Origin: Galerina marginata
Lineage: Eukaryota; Basidiomycota; Agaricomycetes; Agaricales; Galerinaceae
Length of the DNA stretch: 64,000 bases
Reading direction: 5' to 3'
Assembly (NCBI GenBank): GCA_023014335.1
Contig: JAECYW010000001.1
Coordinates: 1,860,001 to 1,924,000 of the forward strand
The notes beneath the pieces were generated by a model. It was not told the DNA's origin. It saw only the letters and a list, made by a program, of their open reading frames with translations, and made no database searches. Shown here piece after piece: positions 34,874-45,600 of this stretch. The translations under genes and the position numbers were made by a program. Each line of letters begins with the position of its first letter. The first letter of the stretch is position 1.

Positions 34874-35297
34874 CTAAATGGTAATCTCATCGTTGTTATC
34901 TGACGATGACCGACCGACAGAGTCATCAAACTGAACAAGAGGTGTAGCTAGCATCGGGGTCAGCCAAATTAGCGGACCAGGCCGTGGCCAGGAGAAATTG
35001 TGTGAAAGGACATGGAACGTCGATGAACCTGGGTTCCAGCCTAAACTCGCCATACAAGCTATGAATAGAGGATAATTCGTCACGAACGATTTCAGCATTG
35101 TCCTTCTGGTTCATAAGATTGACGAAACGATATCGCGAGCAGTAGCTCTGACTGGCTCTGAGTGGTAGGCGCTCATAACACCATAGATGGTGGATTGCGC
35201 GGTGGTTGTTGCTTGCCGTGAGGAGTGATGCGAGCAATCAAGAGGCTTGATGTCTCTGGCTCATGACGGTATGGATGTAATGGCATCTTCTTACAAG
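34874..35297 (-). CDS. Possible small unrecognised gene
   Basis: A minus-strand ATG near 35286 gives MPLHPYRHEPETSSLLIARI, and nearby frames read SAYHSEPVRATARDIVSSIL and DNAEIVRDELSSIHSLYGEF, ending in an acidic tail SSSDNNDEITI. The pieces lie in different frames and the joins are not clear. It could be an upstream part of the LRR-like gene or noncoding. Low confidence. Confidence 0.25.
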
Positions 35298-35351
35298 AAT
35301 GCGAATTAGTTCACAGCCACTTCCACCTTTCACATCTGAGCAACAATTTGA

Positions 35352-36182
35352 ATGTCGCTCCTCTCAGTCTTTGAAAAATTCTCTTGCTTACCGACGGTCC
35401 TGGTCGCTCCTTTACTGGTTACCCACGGGAATATTTCTCTCCAATTATTTCTTCCACTTGAAGACTGTAACTGGAAGGAGCATGCAGGTCCACTTCAGCT
35501 CATTCGTTCTGCTTGACGTTCATCCAATCTAGGACCTAGCCAACTCTTAACCCCGACTCCTCTAAGTGGAGAGACGTGGCTCTCTTCAGCAAGTTTGCTG
35601 TACACACAACAGGAGAATATGGAAGGGACGACATTGTCACGCTACGGTACGCGTTTATGAGTGCAAGGCAGCCTATCTATCCTTGATATATCTACCGAAC
35701 AGGTCTCCTGAAGACCCGAAACGCGTGCTCATCAAGCGCATTATAGCAATGGAAGGGGACAATGTAAAAACCCTTCCTCCATACCCAGATCACGAAGTTA
35801 CCGTCCCCCAAGGACATGTTTGGGTAGAAGGTTAGAGCAGTTCGTTAACTTTTCGAACACCGTTCAAATACATACTGTAGGAGACGAACACTTTTTGAGT
35901 GACGACAGCAATCGTTTCGGTCCAGTATGCAATTTGAAATACGAAGGCCGATTTATGTCACTGAATATTATAACCATCTAGGTTTCTCAAGGCCTCATTG
36001 TCTCAAAATTGGTCATGATTGTCTGGCCTCCTGAACGTTTCGGTTTAGTGAGCTCTAAAGTGGCACCTCAAGGTGGAACAGATTATAGTTCGAAGACTGC
36101 TCGCCAAACCCTGGATGACATGAAGAGAGAGCAGGCTCGTCATGCTAGGATTGAATTGTCCACTTCATCAACAGCATCCTAA
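35352..36182 (+). CDS. IMP2: Mitochondrial inner membrane peptidase subunit 2 (IMP2-like, S26)
   Basis: The membrane anchor WSLLYWLPTGIFLSNYFF precedes VTGRSMQPTLNPD, which holds the catalytic Ser. The second exon has GEYGRDDIVTLRSPEDPKRV with LIKRIIAMEGD, which holds the catalytic Lys. Then HVWVEGDEHFLSDDSNRFGP and the usual SQGLIVSKLVMIVWPPERFG. A charged C-terminal extension ends STSSTAS. The family cleaves inner-membrane sorting signals such as that of cytochrome c1. The ATG at 35352 (MSLLSVFEK) is one base out of frame with NSLAYRRSWS; the change falls between 35365 and 35380, possibly in the A-run. Confidence 0.9.
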
Positions 36183-36241
36183 AGTGGTTCCTGGTGTTGC
36201 AGAGTACATTATCAATTCCCGGTTGAACCAACGATACCTTA

Positions 36242-38811
36242 CTATGCATTTTTGTTTTCATTAAGACCAAGAATTCTGTTTGCCTCAGTTGATCCCGCCG
36301 TGGGTAGGTCTTCGCGCAATGAAACACTGACTGGCGAAACACCCTCAATATGCGCCAGAGCGAAAATGACATCCATGTCTACAGAGATACCGGTTAGCGG
36401 GAATGCACACTTTCGGAGCGGTCCTACATGCCTTCAAGTGAGCGTCCTGCAGTTTCTATTCCTCAAATAGTCAGCATCAGGCATTCAAAGATGATAAATC
36501 ATTCTTTACCAGGGAAGAAAAAGTACACCGCTGGTATAATTGCGGCGTTGAAGGTCGCGAAAACTGATCATGAGTAAGAAACTATCATTCAACTAATGGA
36601 GCTTGTGGCCCGTGATCCATATGTCCGACTCACTGATGTATGTCCTCCATGAAATATTTTCGAACGCAGGGCCAGTGATCATCACGACCACGAAATTGAA
36701 GGTCCAGTTACTAGCCTGCCAGACGATTAGCGGTACGTTAGTTCCTATAAGGAATTTCCTTACCGTCGAAAGGGCATTTGCAGGACCACGCATCCTGAGC
36801 CCAACGATTTCAGCTGGCTGTCTCGAGAATATAGTGAGAGTATTTCGAGGGAGACAACGCAAGCACTGACGTAGAGCCAAGTCATTCCCAGCCAACCCAA
36901 GGCAAAGAACGAGTTAAAGACGAATAGCAAAATCGCGCTGACTATATGTGCTGCAGAGGTGTTGATGCTGCCCAATATCGCAAGAAGTATCATAGTGCCA
37001 GTTTGTCCAGCAGATCCAAAGAACATCAATTTGCGGCGTCCAATACTGTCGATCAGAAAAATAGCGACAAACGACGCAAGGAAGTACTCCGTAGCATTAC
37101 AAGCGGCGATGATTCGAGACTTCGTGTCAGATATCTGCAATCGCTCGAATAAAAGCGTCTGCCACAACGTCAGAAACCCCAATGCAAAACGAAGACTAAC
37201 GGACGAACTCACTGCGTAATATGTGATAATGTTTATACCGGTGATCTGAATCATGGGTTGTTCATTGGATGGAAGATCAATCCTCGAAATGAAAATTACC
37301 TGTTGAAAACACTGGATGGTGACTCCCAGGCAAACTCTACGGAAATTTTGTCCGCGACCGTTCGTGAAGAGTTCCCGAAGAGAAGGCTTGCTCGATTCCA
37401 CTTTACCAGGGCCCGACCCGCTTCCTTCAGGCCCGATTTCTTCAGCTATCACAGCCTCTCGAATAGCCTCGAATATTTGCTTAACTTTCTCGTTGGATGG
37501 CGGTTTGTCTTCCAATGCGGATATCACTGCCATCGCCTCCGCAGGGCGACCATCCTTGAGGAGCCTGAAAGCCGTCAATATGTCAGTCATAGTATTTGCC
37601 GCTTAACTCGCCATCTGGGGGATTCTGGGAGCTGTGGTCGGATGTCGATATCGGATAGAATCGTTAGGAAATAGGTATTGACGCACAAAGCCGATTGCCA
37701 ACACCATGATGAGCGCAAAAATAATCTGAAGAGCAATAGGGGCCCTCCACTGTGCAGAAGAACCTTTTGCCCAAAATCTAGGAAATATTACTTCTGGGGT
37801 TACCTCCAACATGAAAAAATGATCCTACATCGCGAAGTCAAACCACTGCAGGAAGACAAAATAAGATTAGTAGGGTCCATCAAGTCCGCCAAACTGCCGA
37901 GGCCAACGGAAATAAAATCGCCTACATAACTAGTGAGGAGTCAGAGGGCAACTACAGTGCAGGAATGGCATTTACTCACGAAACCATTATACCGAAGGTG
38001 ATCAAGGTGCCTTCTATCATAATAAGGCTGCCCCGTCGAGCAGCTGGTGAGCACTCTGCATGGTATGTTGGAACCGTTGAAGTCTTGGTTTCAAAAGAGA
38101 GGGTAAGCATTGTATGAGGATATCGTGTCCTGAAAACATGCATTGAGGCCGTTTCCAAGACCAGTTATGGTACGAGCGATGAGAATCTGGACATAGCTAA
38201 ACGAAGTAGCTTGAAGGATGGCCCCGATGATCATCACAATGCCGCCTAATGCAATGGTGCGCCGGCGTCCCAATTTATCTCCAATCCATAGGTTAGAAAG
38301 AGCGCCAAATAGACAACCGATTTCCTATGCATAAGTAAGACGGGATGAGGGATATTTAGATACCTCGATGGGCGGAGCTCAAGACGTACATAAATCGCGA
38401 CCAGGAGGACTTTGCAGCGTTGCATGGTTTCTGTGAGTGTTGTCGACTACAACCTCGGGGAAGGTAGTCGTCGAACTGACAAGAACGGTCAGGTTCAACT
38501 GCATAAGAGTAGGCCATGAAGAGGTGCACACACCTGTTTCGCGGTTAGGAGGGAAGACATTACACCTTGATCATATCTAGATGTGAACCCAAGTCAATGT
38601 CGTACGGAATACTTGTCCACATTGAAGAAAGACCAAACCCAAAAAGTGTAAAGCCCGTCCCAGTGACAAAGGCAATGGCAGCAGTCAGTTTCGGGCCCCG
38701 CAAAGAAAGCCTCAATGAGTTGACTTCTGCGAGGAATGACGACGTATGTTGGGGGTGTAGTTCTTTGCCTTCGTTTACGCTAAGGCCAGATCGTTTCTCT
38801 GAGTTGTCCAT
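36242..38811 (-). CDS. MFS sugar porter (hexose/quinate-type transporter)
   Basis: Start at 38809-38811 (MDNSEKRSG). Membrane segments and sugar-porter motifs are spread over many short exons: AIAFVTGTGFTLFG, DQGVMSSLLTAKQ, GRRRTIALGGIVMIIGAILQ, TITGLGNGLN, ECSPAARRGSLIMIEGTLI, WRAPIALQIIFALIM, LPESPRW joined to RLLKDGRPAEAM, GINIITYYA, DSIGRRKLMFFGSAGQTGTM, WLYPAEIVGLRMRGPANALS, NWTFNFVVVMITGPAFENI and FFFPETAGRSLEDMDVIFAL. The PESPR, GRR and PETxGRSLE motifs place it in the sugar porter family at the plasma membrane; substrate cannot be told. One late intron (36379-36431) is GC-AG. TAG at 36242-36244. Confidence 0.9.
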
Positions 38812-39373
38812 AGCGCGGACCGAGCCTCTAGTAGTTCGGGGGACAAGCAACGCATCGAAGAGCTTCAGGGCCTGAGGGTTTTAATTTTGCAAGTGGGGTC
38901 ATGTATAAACCGAGGAAGCAAGGTGCTCGCTTCTTGGCCTATTTTTGCAATAGCAAGTAGTGAGCAATCGGGAATGACTTCATCTGGCCGAGGTCCCACC
39001 CCACAGAGGTCACTCAGGATGAGAAAGAAAGATGCTGGTAGACAGCGAGAGTCTGTGCTTTCGAGATCAGTGATGAATGCAGCATATTAGAGCAAGCAGC
39101 AGACAAACCTACTTCCCTTCCTCGGCATGCTGTCTACCGATTGCCGGTTTCATGAACGTAATCGATTTCAAGACTACAGCGTGTACAGGTTACAAAAAGA
39201 GCTACACATTCTGGGAGGTATCTAATAACTTACAAACAATAATTAATTCCAGGTAACCAAGGAATGAAGGAAGAAAAGAAAAACGAGAAAGAAGCGGAAC
39301 CGGAAAAGCCCCAATACGCACAGGAAAAAGGGAAAAAGCCAAGGCATCTCGACGCGACAAGCAGGGAGTTACA
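38812..39373. other. Intergenic, sugar porter promoter side / UIM-protein 3' end
   Basis: 562 bp. Short frames have no family content. It should contain the promoter of the minus-strand transporter. Nothing else seen. Confidence 0.35.
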
Positions 39374-42221
39374 TCAACCACCCCACTCGTCTGGTAGAAA
39401 CGGAGTGACCAGCTGATAGGTCTCCTCGTTGCTCGTCCCCTTGCCTTTCTTCTTATCCTTATTGCCCCGTCCCATAACGCGTTTGAATAAGCCTCCCATC
39501 GAACTTCGCTCAGGAATATCAAATTCAGAAACCTGCTCAACGCTAGGGTAGCACGTCTGCACGAGCTTCCCCAGCTTCCCCAAGCCAGGCCCATCGCTAG
39601 AGTGCCGCCGCGAGTAGTCTAATGCTGCTTGGAGGTACAGCGCGAGGTTCGGGAATGTATAGGTAGATTGGGCAGTGGAAGTGTCTCTGATGCGGGTATC
39701 GTGTAAATCCTCGATATCTGGGTATCTCTGCCGTCTTGCAGGAGCATAGGCGTTTGGTGTTTTTGGAAATTGACATCCGGGTTATCCCGCATGAGGGTAG
39801 GTAGCGAGCCTTGACTGTAAGACCACGGCAGCAGATTGGGGTTACCAGACAGATACCGATGGGCTTCGGGCACATTGGGGGGTACAGGGTGGTCGATAGT
39901 GAACCACACCATCGTTCGCCATTCTTTGGATGCTGGATGTGGCTAGTAAGAGAGTAAGCTCAGACGAACCTGGTCAATAAAGTATGATTTACCTTGAGGA
40001 ACTGAATGACGGTGCGAAGTTTTAGTTCAGTTTTCGAGATTGCCATTGCCTGCACGGTGGCCTCAATCCTTGATGTGCTCAGCCTGGCCATCAACCGGAG
40101 GAGGTGACTCCAATCAGGCGCTTGAACGTATAGGGGAGGACATCGGCTATAGGGCAGTGTGATAAGATTTGGCACAGAGTCTTGCATTGGTACAAGTTCT
40201 GTAGATATATGTGGAGGCGTGAACCCAATGGCTTTAATTCAGCCAGTTAGAATGCAATTAGATCGGTTGTAAGTTTGAGCACCCACCAACGCCAAGCAGC
40301 AGTTTGTGATCTAAGAAGTGATTCGGGTTCAAGACACCAGGAGGTAGGCGGTGGTTCTTGGCTGGCCCCCTTCATCAGGCGGATGTGGAGGGTGGTAGTG
40401 GGCATGGTCAGACATGCTCTCGTCAGGTGGCGGACGGTATGAAGGTTCACTGAACGAAGGACGCTTTGGTTGACTTTCGGCATACTGGTTTGAGCGATGC
40501 CCGGTGGGTGCGCTGGCTGTCGAGCGGGCGGAGGAGTGATGGCTCGCGTCGGAGTGTGTGTCAGACTCGGATTCACGGCGATGTCCAAGAGACGGATAGA
40601 CGACAGGCAAAAGGGGCAGGGATGAACTGGTTTCGGAGAAGGATGTGCTGGGGCGAGCTTCAAAGTCCTGTTGTTTTCCCTTTCCATGGTGAGATACAGG
40701 GCCATATGAACTAGGTCCAGCCAGCTCTTGAAGAGGGTACAAATCTTGACTCGATGTTGGTTGATCCTTCGAGTAAACAGGAAGACCGCGTTCCTCTTCA
40801 AATGGTCGATCCTGGATAGTTTGTTGCCTCCTTTTTTCTTCTGCCGCTGACGGATATTGTTCGAGTTGCTGTCTGGCCCATTCTTCTTCTTCGGCTGCAA
40901 GCTGACGAGCATAAGCCTCATCATCGAAAACGAGGACGGTTTCAGGCTCCGGTTCGACCGAAGAACTCTCTGGGGGTGCTGGATCAACGAGAGGCGAGGA
41001 CGGACGAGGTGGAAGATCACTCCCATCTTGGGCATGGACTGGAATGGCACCAAAGGTATTTGACACTGGGCTGGGCTGAGTATATGGCAGGGAAGAATCA
41101 CTAGCAGTGCTCAATGGCCTAGGTGGGGAGCTTCTGGCAGCCGTGCTCGGTGGATCACGATCGGCAGAAGAGCTGGAGAAGCTGGGTCTCTTCGGAGCCC
41201 GAGTTTTCCCTCTTGAGCTCAGATGGAGCTTCTTCTACTTGCGAAACCCCAGGTATACGCCACTTGTCGTACCTCCCAAATTCCGAAAAGGCCGTGTCTG
41301 TCGAAGTGGTCTGCGTTGCATGAACAGCTTCCTGCGGTAAGCCGAAGGTGGGGGGCAAACTTTGGGAGGGTGATATGTCCTCTGGGATATTGGCAGGAAT
41401 CGGCCTAATCATCGGTTCGTCAGGGATAGGCGCCAGGCCGAAGAAGGGGTTGCTCGAAGATTGCAAGTTACTTCCAGTCGACAGCATCGATTCCGCGAGA
41501 GCCTTTGCAAGATCCTCTTCCTCTTTCTGCAACAACTCCTCCTCCAGCTTCTGTCGCTGGGCGATTCAGACTGGGAGAGAGCCAGTACCATCGCTAGCTC
41601 GTTGGCGTCATCGACGGGTGATTCCTGGGGTGGTTCATTTGGTGGATGGGAGACCGGCAGCGCAGGCGCGAGAGGTGGCGCATGATTCGGTGGGGGCAGT
41701 AGTTTCGGATGCGGAGTCGGGATGGGTGGTGGTGTATGGTTGGGTGGGGGTGGAAGAGTCTGATGTGCAGTAGAATAAGGAAGATGTGGTCGAGGAGGCA
41801 CGAAGCGAGGAGGAAATTCGTCCTGGGCTATGGATGGATAGACGATGGGCTTCGGAGGCAGCGGTGGCGGTGGCGGACGAGCTGGGAGGGTGGTTGCTCG
41901 CTGCCTGTGGTCGTATTGGGGGTGCACATTATTGGCATACGACGGTGGGTGGGATGGCGGGGGCGGATTCTGAGCAAAGTGGTGGTGAAATGCCTGCTGG
42001 TGATACGGGTATAGCTGGGAAGCAGATGGGTTTGAAGGAGAAAAGTCTGGGCTCTTCCTCGTATTCATGTGAGGGCTGTTGTCTATGAAAAACAGGTCAG
42101 ATCTATGTATCGTCTGGGGACCATAGTCTGCGTCAAGAGCATGCGGCTCGTAACTGAGTCCGTGGGCGCTCATAGGGGGCCCACTGCCATTCAAGTTCGA
42201 ATACGATGGTCTGCGGTCCAT
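39374..42221 (-). CDS. Large Pro-rich protein with ubiquitin-interacting-like motifs
   Basis: Start at 42219-42221 (MDRRPSYSNLNGSGPPM). The first 200 residues are Pro/His/Tyr-rich (poly-Pro blocks such as ARPPPPPLPPKP). Then ELAMVLALSQSES and EEEDLAKALAESML follow the ubiquitin-interacting motif pattern (acidic patch, Ala-Leu, then Ser), and DDEAYARQLAAEEEEWARQQ is a third, weaker one. A long Ser-rich linker precedes a globular-looking C-terminal part: FLDHKLLLGV, CPPLYVQAPDWSHLLRLMAR, TMVWFTIDHPVPPNVPEAHR, LDYSRRHSSDGPGLGKLGKL and KLVQTCYPSVEQVSEFDIPE, ending PFLPDEWGG. Frame corrections are needed near 41565 and 41186. A ubiquitin-linked adaptor role is inference. Confidence 0.6.
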
Positions 42222-42618
42222 AACATAGGCAATCTAGCCTGTCGTAAGTGCTGGTCCAGTCTCAAGTACTGCTCTCCGTCCGTGGAGCCTCGAGGACATC
42301 GACCTGTGGCCTAAGAACGATCGGGCGCTCGTCTGCACCGCACATGTCATCGCAACAATCACACGTTTCCAAAATACTCCAGTGCGTCACAAAATAGTTT
42401 ATGCAATATTGCGTGCCAGTATCTAGTAAATTACAGGTAATAATGGCCAAGGATCGATGCTCGTGAGTAGAAAATGCTATGTGGTGGGGTGCAATGCGTG
42501 CAAAATGTATATCAGCGACAAAATGTGAAGTAGGGCACATGGGAGAAATGAAAACGAAGGGCGACGTGGTGGGAATAAACAGCGACTACAGGTATGAACA
42601 TAATGGGGCATAAAAAGG
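42222..42618. other. Intergenic, UIM-protein promoter side / RIM15 3' end
   Basis: 397 bp between two minus-strand genes. A 92-codon antisense-type frame (42262-42540 minus) has no recognisable content. Confidence 0.35.
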
Positions 42619-45600
42619 TCATATAGAAACAGGCAAGGACGCAGTCACTTTCGGGTGCGCTGCTCCACCTTGCATAGTCGAAGTTTTGAAGCCAAGCTGG
42701 CGCATGACCGCTGCAGTGGGGCGCGTGAGACCGCAGCAGCGCATGATGAGGGAGCTTTGCTTACCGATGAGGTCAGCTTTTTGCAACGGTTTGGATAGCG
42801 AGGCGGCAAAGACTTCATTGGGGTCGATGCCACCATAAGCGCTAACAGCAATGATCGGCGTGTTGGTATTCTTGCCATTTGTGCTCTTGATGTAACGTGC
42901 AGCACCTTCGCCATCAACTGCATACGAGTTAGTCCAATATTACCATATAAGCAGTTAATATGCTCCACTCACGAACTGGCATTTGCAGGTCCATGAGGAT
43001 ACAGTCAAATTCTAACAAGTAATTTATGAGTGGTAATTCGACCAGATATAGAAATATAACGTACTGATGTCCCCCATCGCCACACTGATCGCCTCAGACC
43101 CGTCGGCGACCACAACACACCGGCACCCCAGGCGAATTAACAAGGTCTCGATAATTTTGGCAGTAATGGGATTGTCTTCAGCGAGCAAGCAAGTAACCAC
43201 TCGGTCCGACGGATCTGGGCCTTTCCTCAAGTCGATAGAATGCACAGACGATGGAGGAGTGTTGGATTCGTGCTGACTACCATAGCCCGTGGATTGCCAG
43301 GTCTCGGAGCCGGACCCATCGCCTGCACTTGATATCGATGCAGTTCGTAGCCGGCTAGGCATGGAATTTCGTCGATCAACTCCTTCCATATGATTCAGTT
43401 TAAATCGCTCGACAGCTCCATACTCTGACGGCTTCCGAATATGACCGCTACTGCTGCCAGGAGTGGGTGGAGGAAGACTTGTTCGCGACGGAGAGGAGGC
43501 TATTGATGACGTCGAGGTAGCAGGCGAAGGCGGGCCAGCTGGCATCCTTGGCTCCATAGTAGTGACAACACTGGGCGGCTTCTTGATGCGTTGCGACACA
43601 CTGCGCTTTCGTTGATGGAAATTAGCGGGTTCCGTCAATGCGTGCGTAATAGGCGTCATCTGGTCCGTCTTGAGCTTTCGTATCACGTCATCGTTGGCTT
43701 GCTTCAATATGGGCAGATTCTTGAAACTGAAAGAACCAAAATCATCACTTCCACCCGACAGAGGGGTCTCTCGCTCTCGTCCAGCAATAGGGACAGGCAT
43801 AGAAGGCGGAGGCATGATTACACTTCCGGTGGGACTGTCCAGACTAGAGTGGTTCTGCAGAGCGACCTGATCCTCATCTTGGAAAAGCTGGGGTATGGCG
43901 CCGCGAGGGTCGAAATAATCAGTAGATTCAGGGTCCGTCACTTGGGGTATGAATGCAGCCTCTGTCGTCGTGACTTTGTCCCAGTCGATTCCAGCGAAGA
44001 ACGGATGTGCCTTGACTTCATCCGCACCGCCAGAGCCAAGCCGCTCGTTGGTATCAAGAGTCATCAACGCTTTCATAAAATCGCGAGACTCTTGCGAGAA
44101 TTCAATCCACTCCTCATGCCATTCAATGTGTCCCGATAAGATATTTTCAAAGACCTTTTCGGGGGTTTCCGCATGGAAAGGAGGTATACCGTAGAGGAAT
44201 TCGTAAGTGATGACACCAAGCGCCCACTAAAATTTCAATTAATGTGTCAACCAACAGAGTTTGATGAACAGAAGATATGCTCAGGCGACGTACCCAATCG
44301 ACTGCAGCATCATCGCCACGGAGGCCAAGAATGGTTTCCGGAGCCAGGTAATCAGGAGTCCCAACAAATTTCTGCTCGCCAGGTGGGGTCCCACCGCCGG
44401 AATTGGAATGCGAACGGAGATCAGTCGTAAGCTCGGTGGCGAAGGACTGTAGTGGGCTGTCTGCCAACTTGAGGCTACGTCTGGCGTGAAGTCCGGAAAC
44501 CGACTCCGAGCCACTTGATTCGCTATAATCATCTGTGGGAGGTAGATAAGGGCTGTTTCCTGCGCGAGGAACCATATTTGTCCGCTGGGTAAAGTACGAA
44601 CCTCCGCCTGTTGGGTCTGGGAATATGAGAGGAGAAGAGAGGTAAGCCGAGTCCATTGACGGTGGCCGCGACCTCGAGCTATACCTCGTCGAAGGACGAC
44701 CCAATTGACCTTCGCGGGTCTGACGACCAAGCAAACCAATCCTGCTTAATCCAAAATCAGTCAGTTTCAGATGTCCATGGGAGTCAATGAGCAGGTTGTC
44801 TGGCTTAAGATCACTGTCAAAAGGCATCAACTTTGAAGGCAGGCTGAAACAGTGCAGATTGCGTACCGGTGAACAACACCGCGTTGATGTAGGTATTCCA
44901 ATCCAAGAACGACCTCCGCGATATAATTCTTTGTCCATTCCTCAGGGAGGCACCCAAGAGACTTGATAAGAGCGGCACAATCTCCACCGTTGAGGTATTC
45001 CATGACCAAATACAGATTATCCTTGCTCTGGAAGGTGAAATAAAGTTTCGCGACAAAGGGAGACTCAGCCTGTTTCATGAGAATCATGCCGCTCGGCCTT
45101 GACATTGGTGATCTGATTCTTAGCAATCATATCGGCTTTCTTTAACACCTTGATAGCATAATAATCGCCTGTAGCCTTCTTTTTAGAAAGAAAGACAGAT
45201 CCAAAGGCGCCTTTGCTGATAGGCTTGATTATATCAAAGTCCTTGATAGACGTAGGCGTTGTGCGTGATAGAGGTTGGCTTGAGGTTTGTCGGGGAGACA
45301 GCGGACCAGCTACTGGCGGACTGGTCAAGAGGTTCGCGGTAGAATTTCGTCTATTACTGCGTTTCGTGGATGACTCGCGTGTAAGAGAGCCAGAACTGAT
45401 ACCGCGTGCTGAAACGAGAGGCGAGGTAGGCGGTGTGACTGATGAAAATCGGTTCCAATAAGTTTTGAGCGGACTTACGAGACTTGACACCAACGATCTT
45501 AGGACTCTCGTCAAGTAACATCATTGGCATGACCTCTTCCGGAGATGATGGCGCGACAATAGGGGCGGCAAGTGCCAAAGGAGACGAAACAGAAGATGGC

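Noticed and set aside
43591..44139. Plus-strand open frame of 182 codons
   Set aside because: Antisense to the RIM15 region after the kinase domain; no family features.
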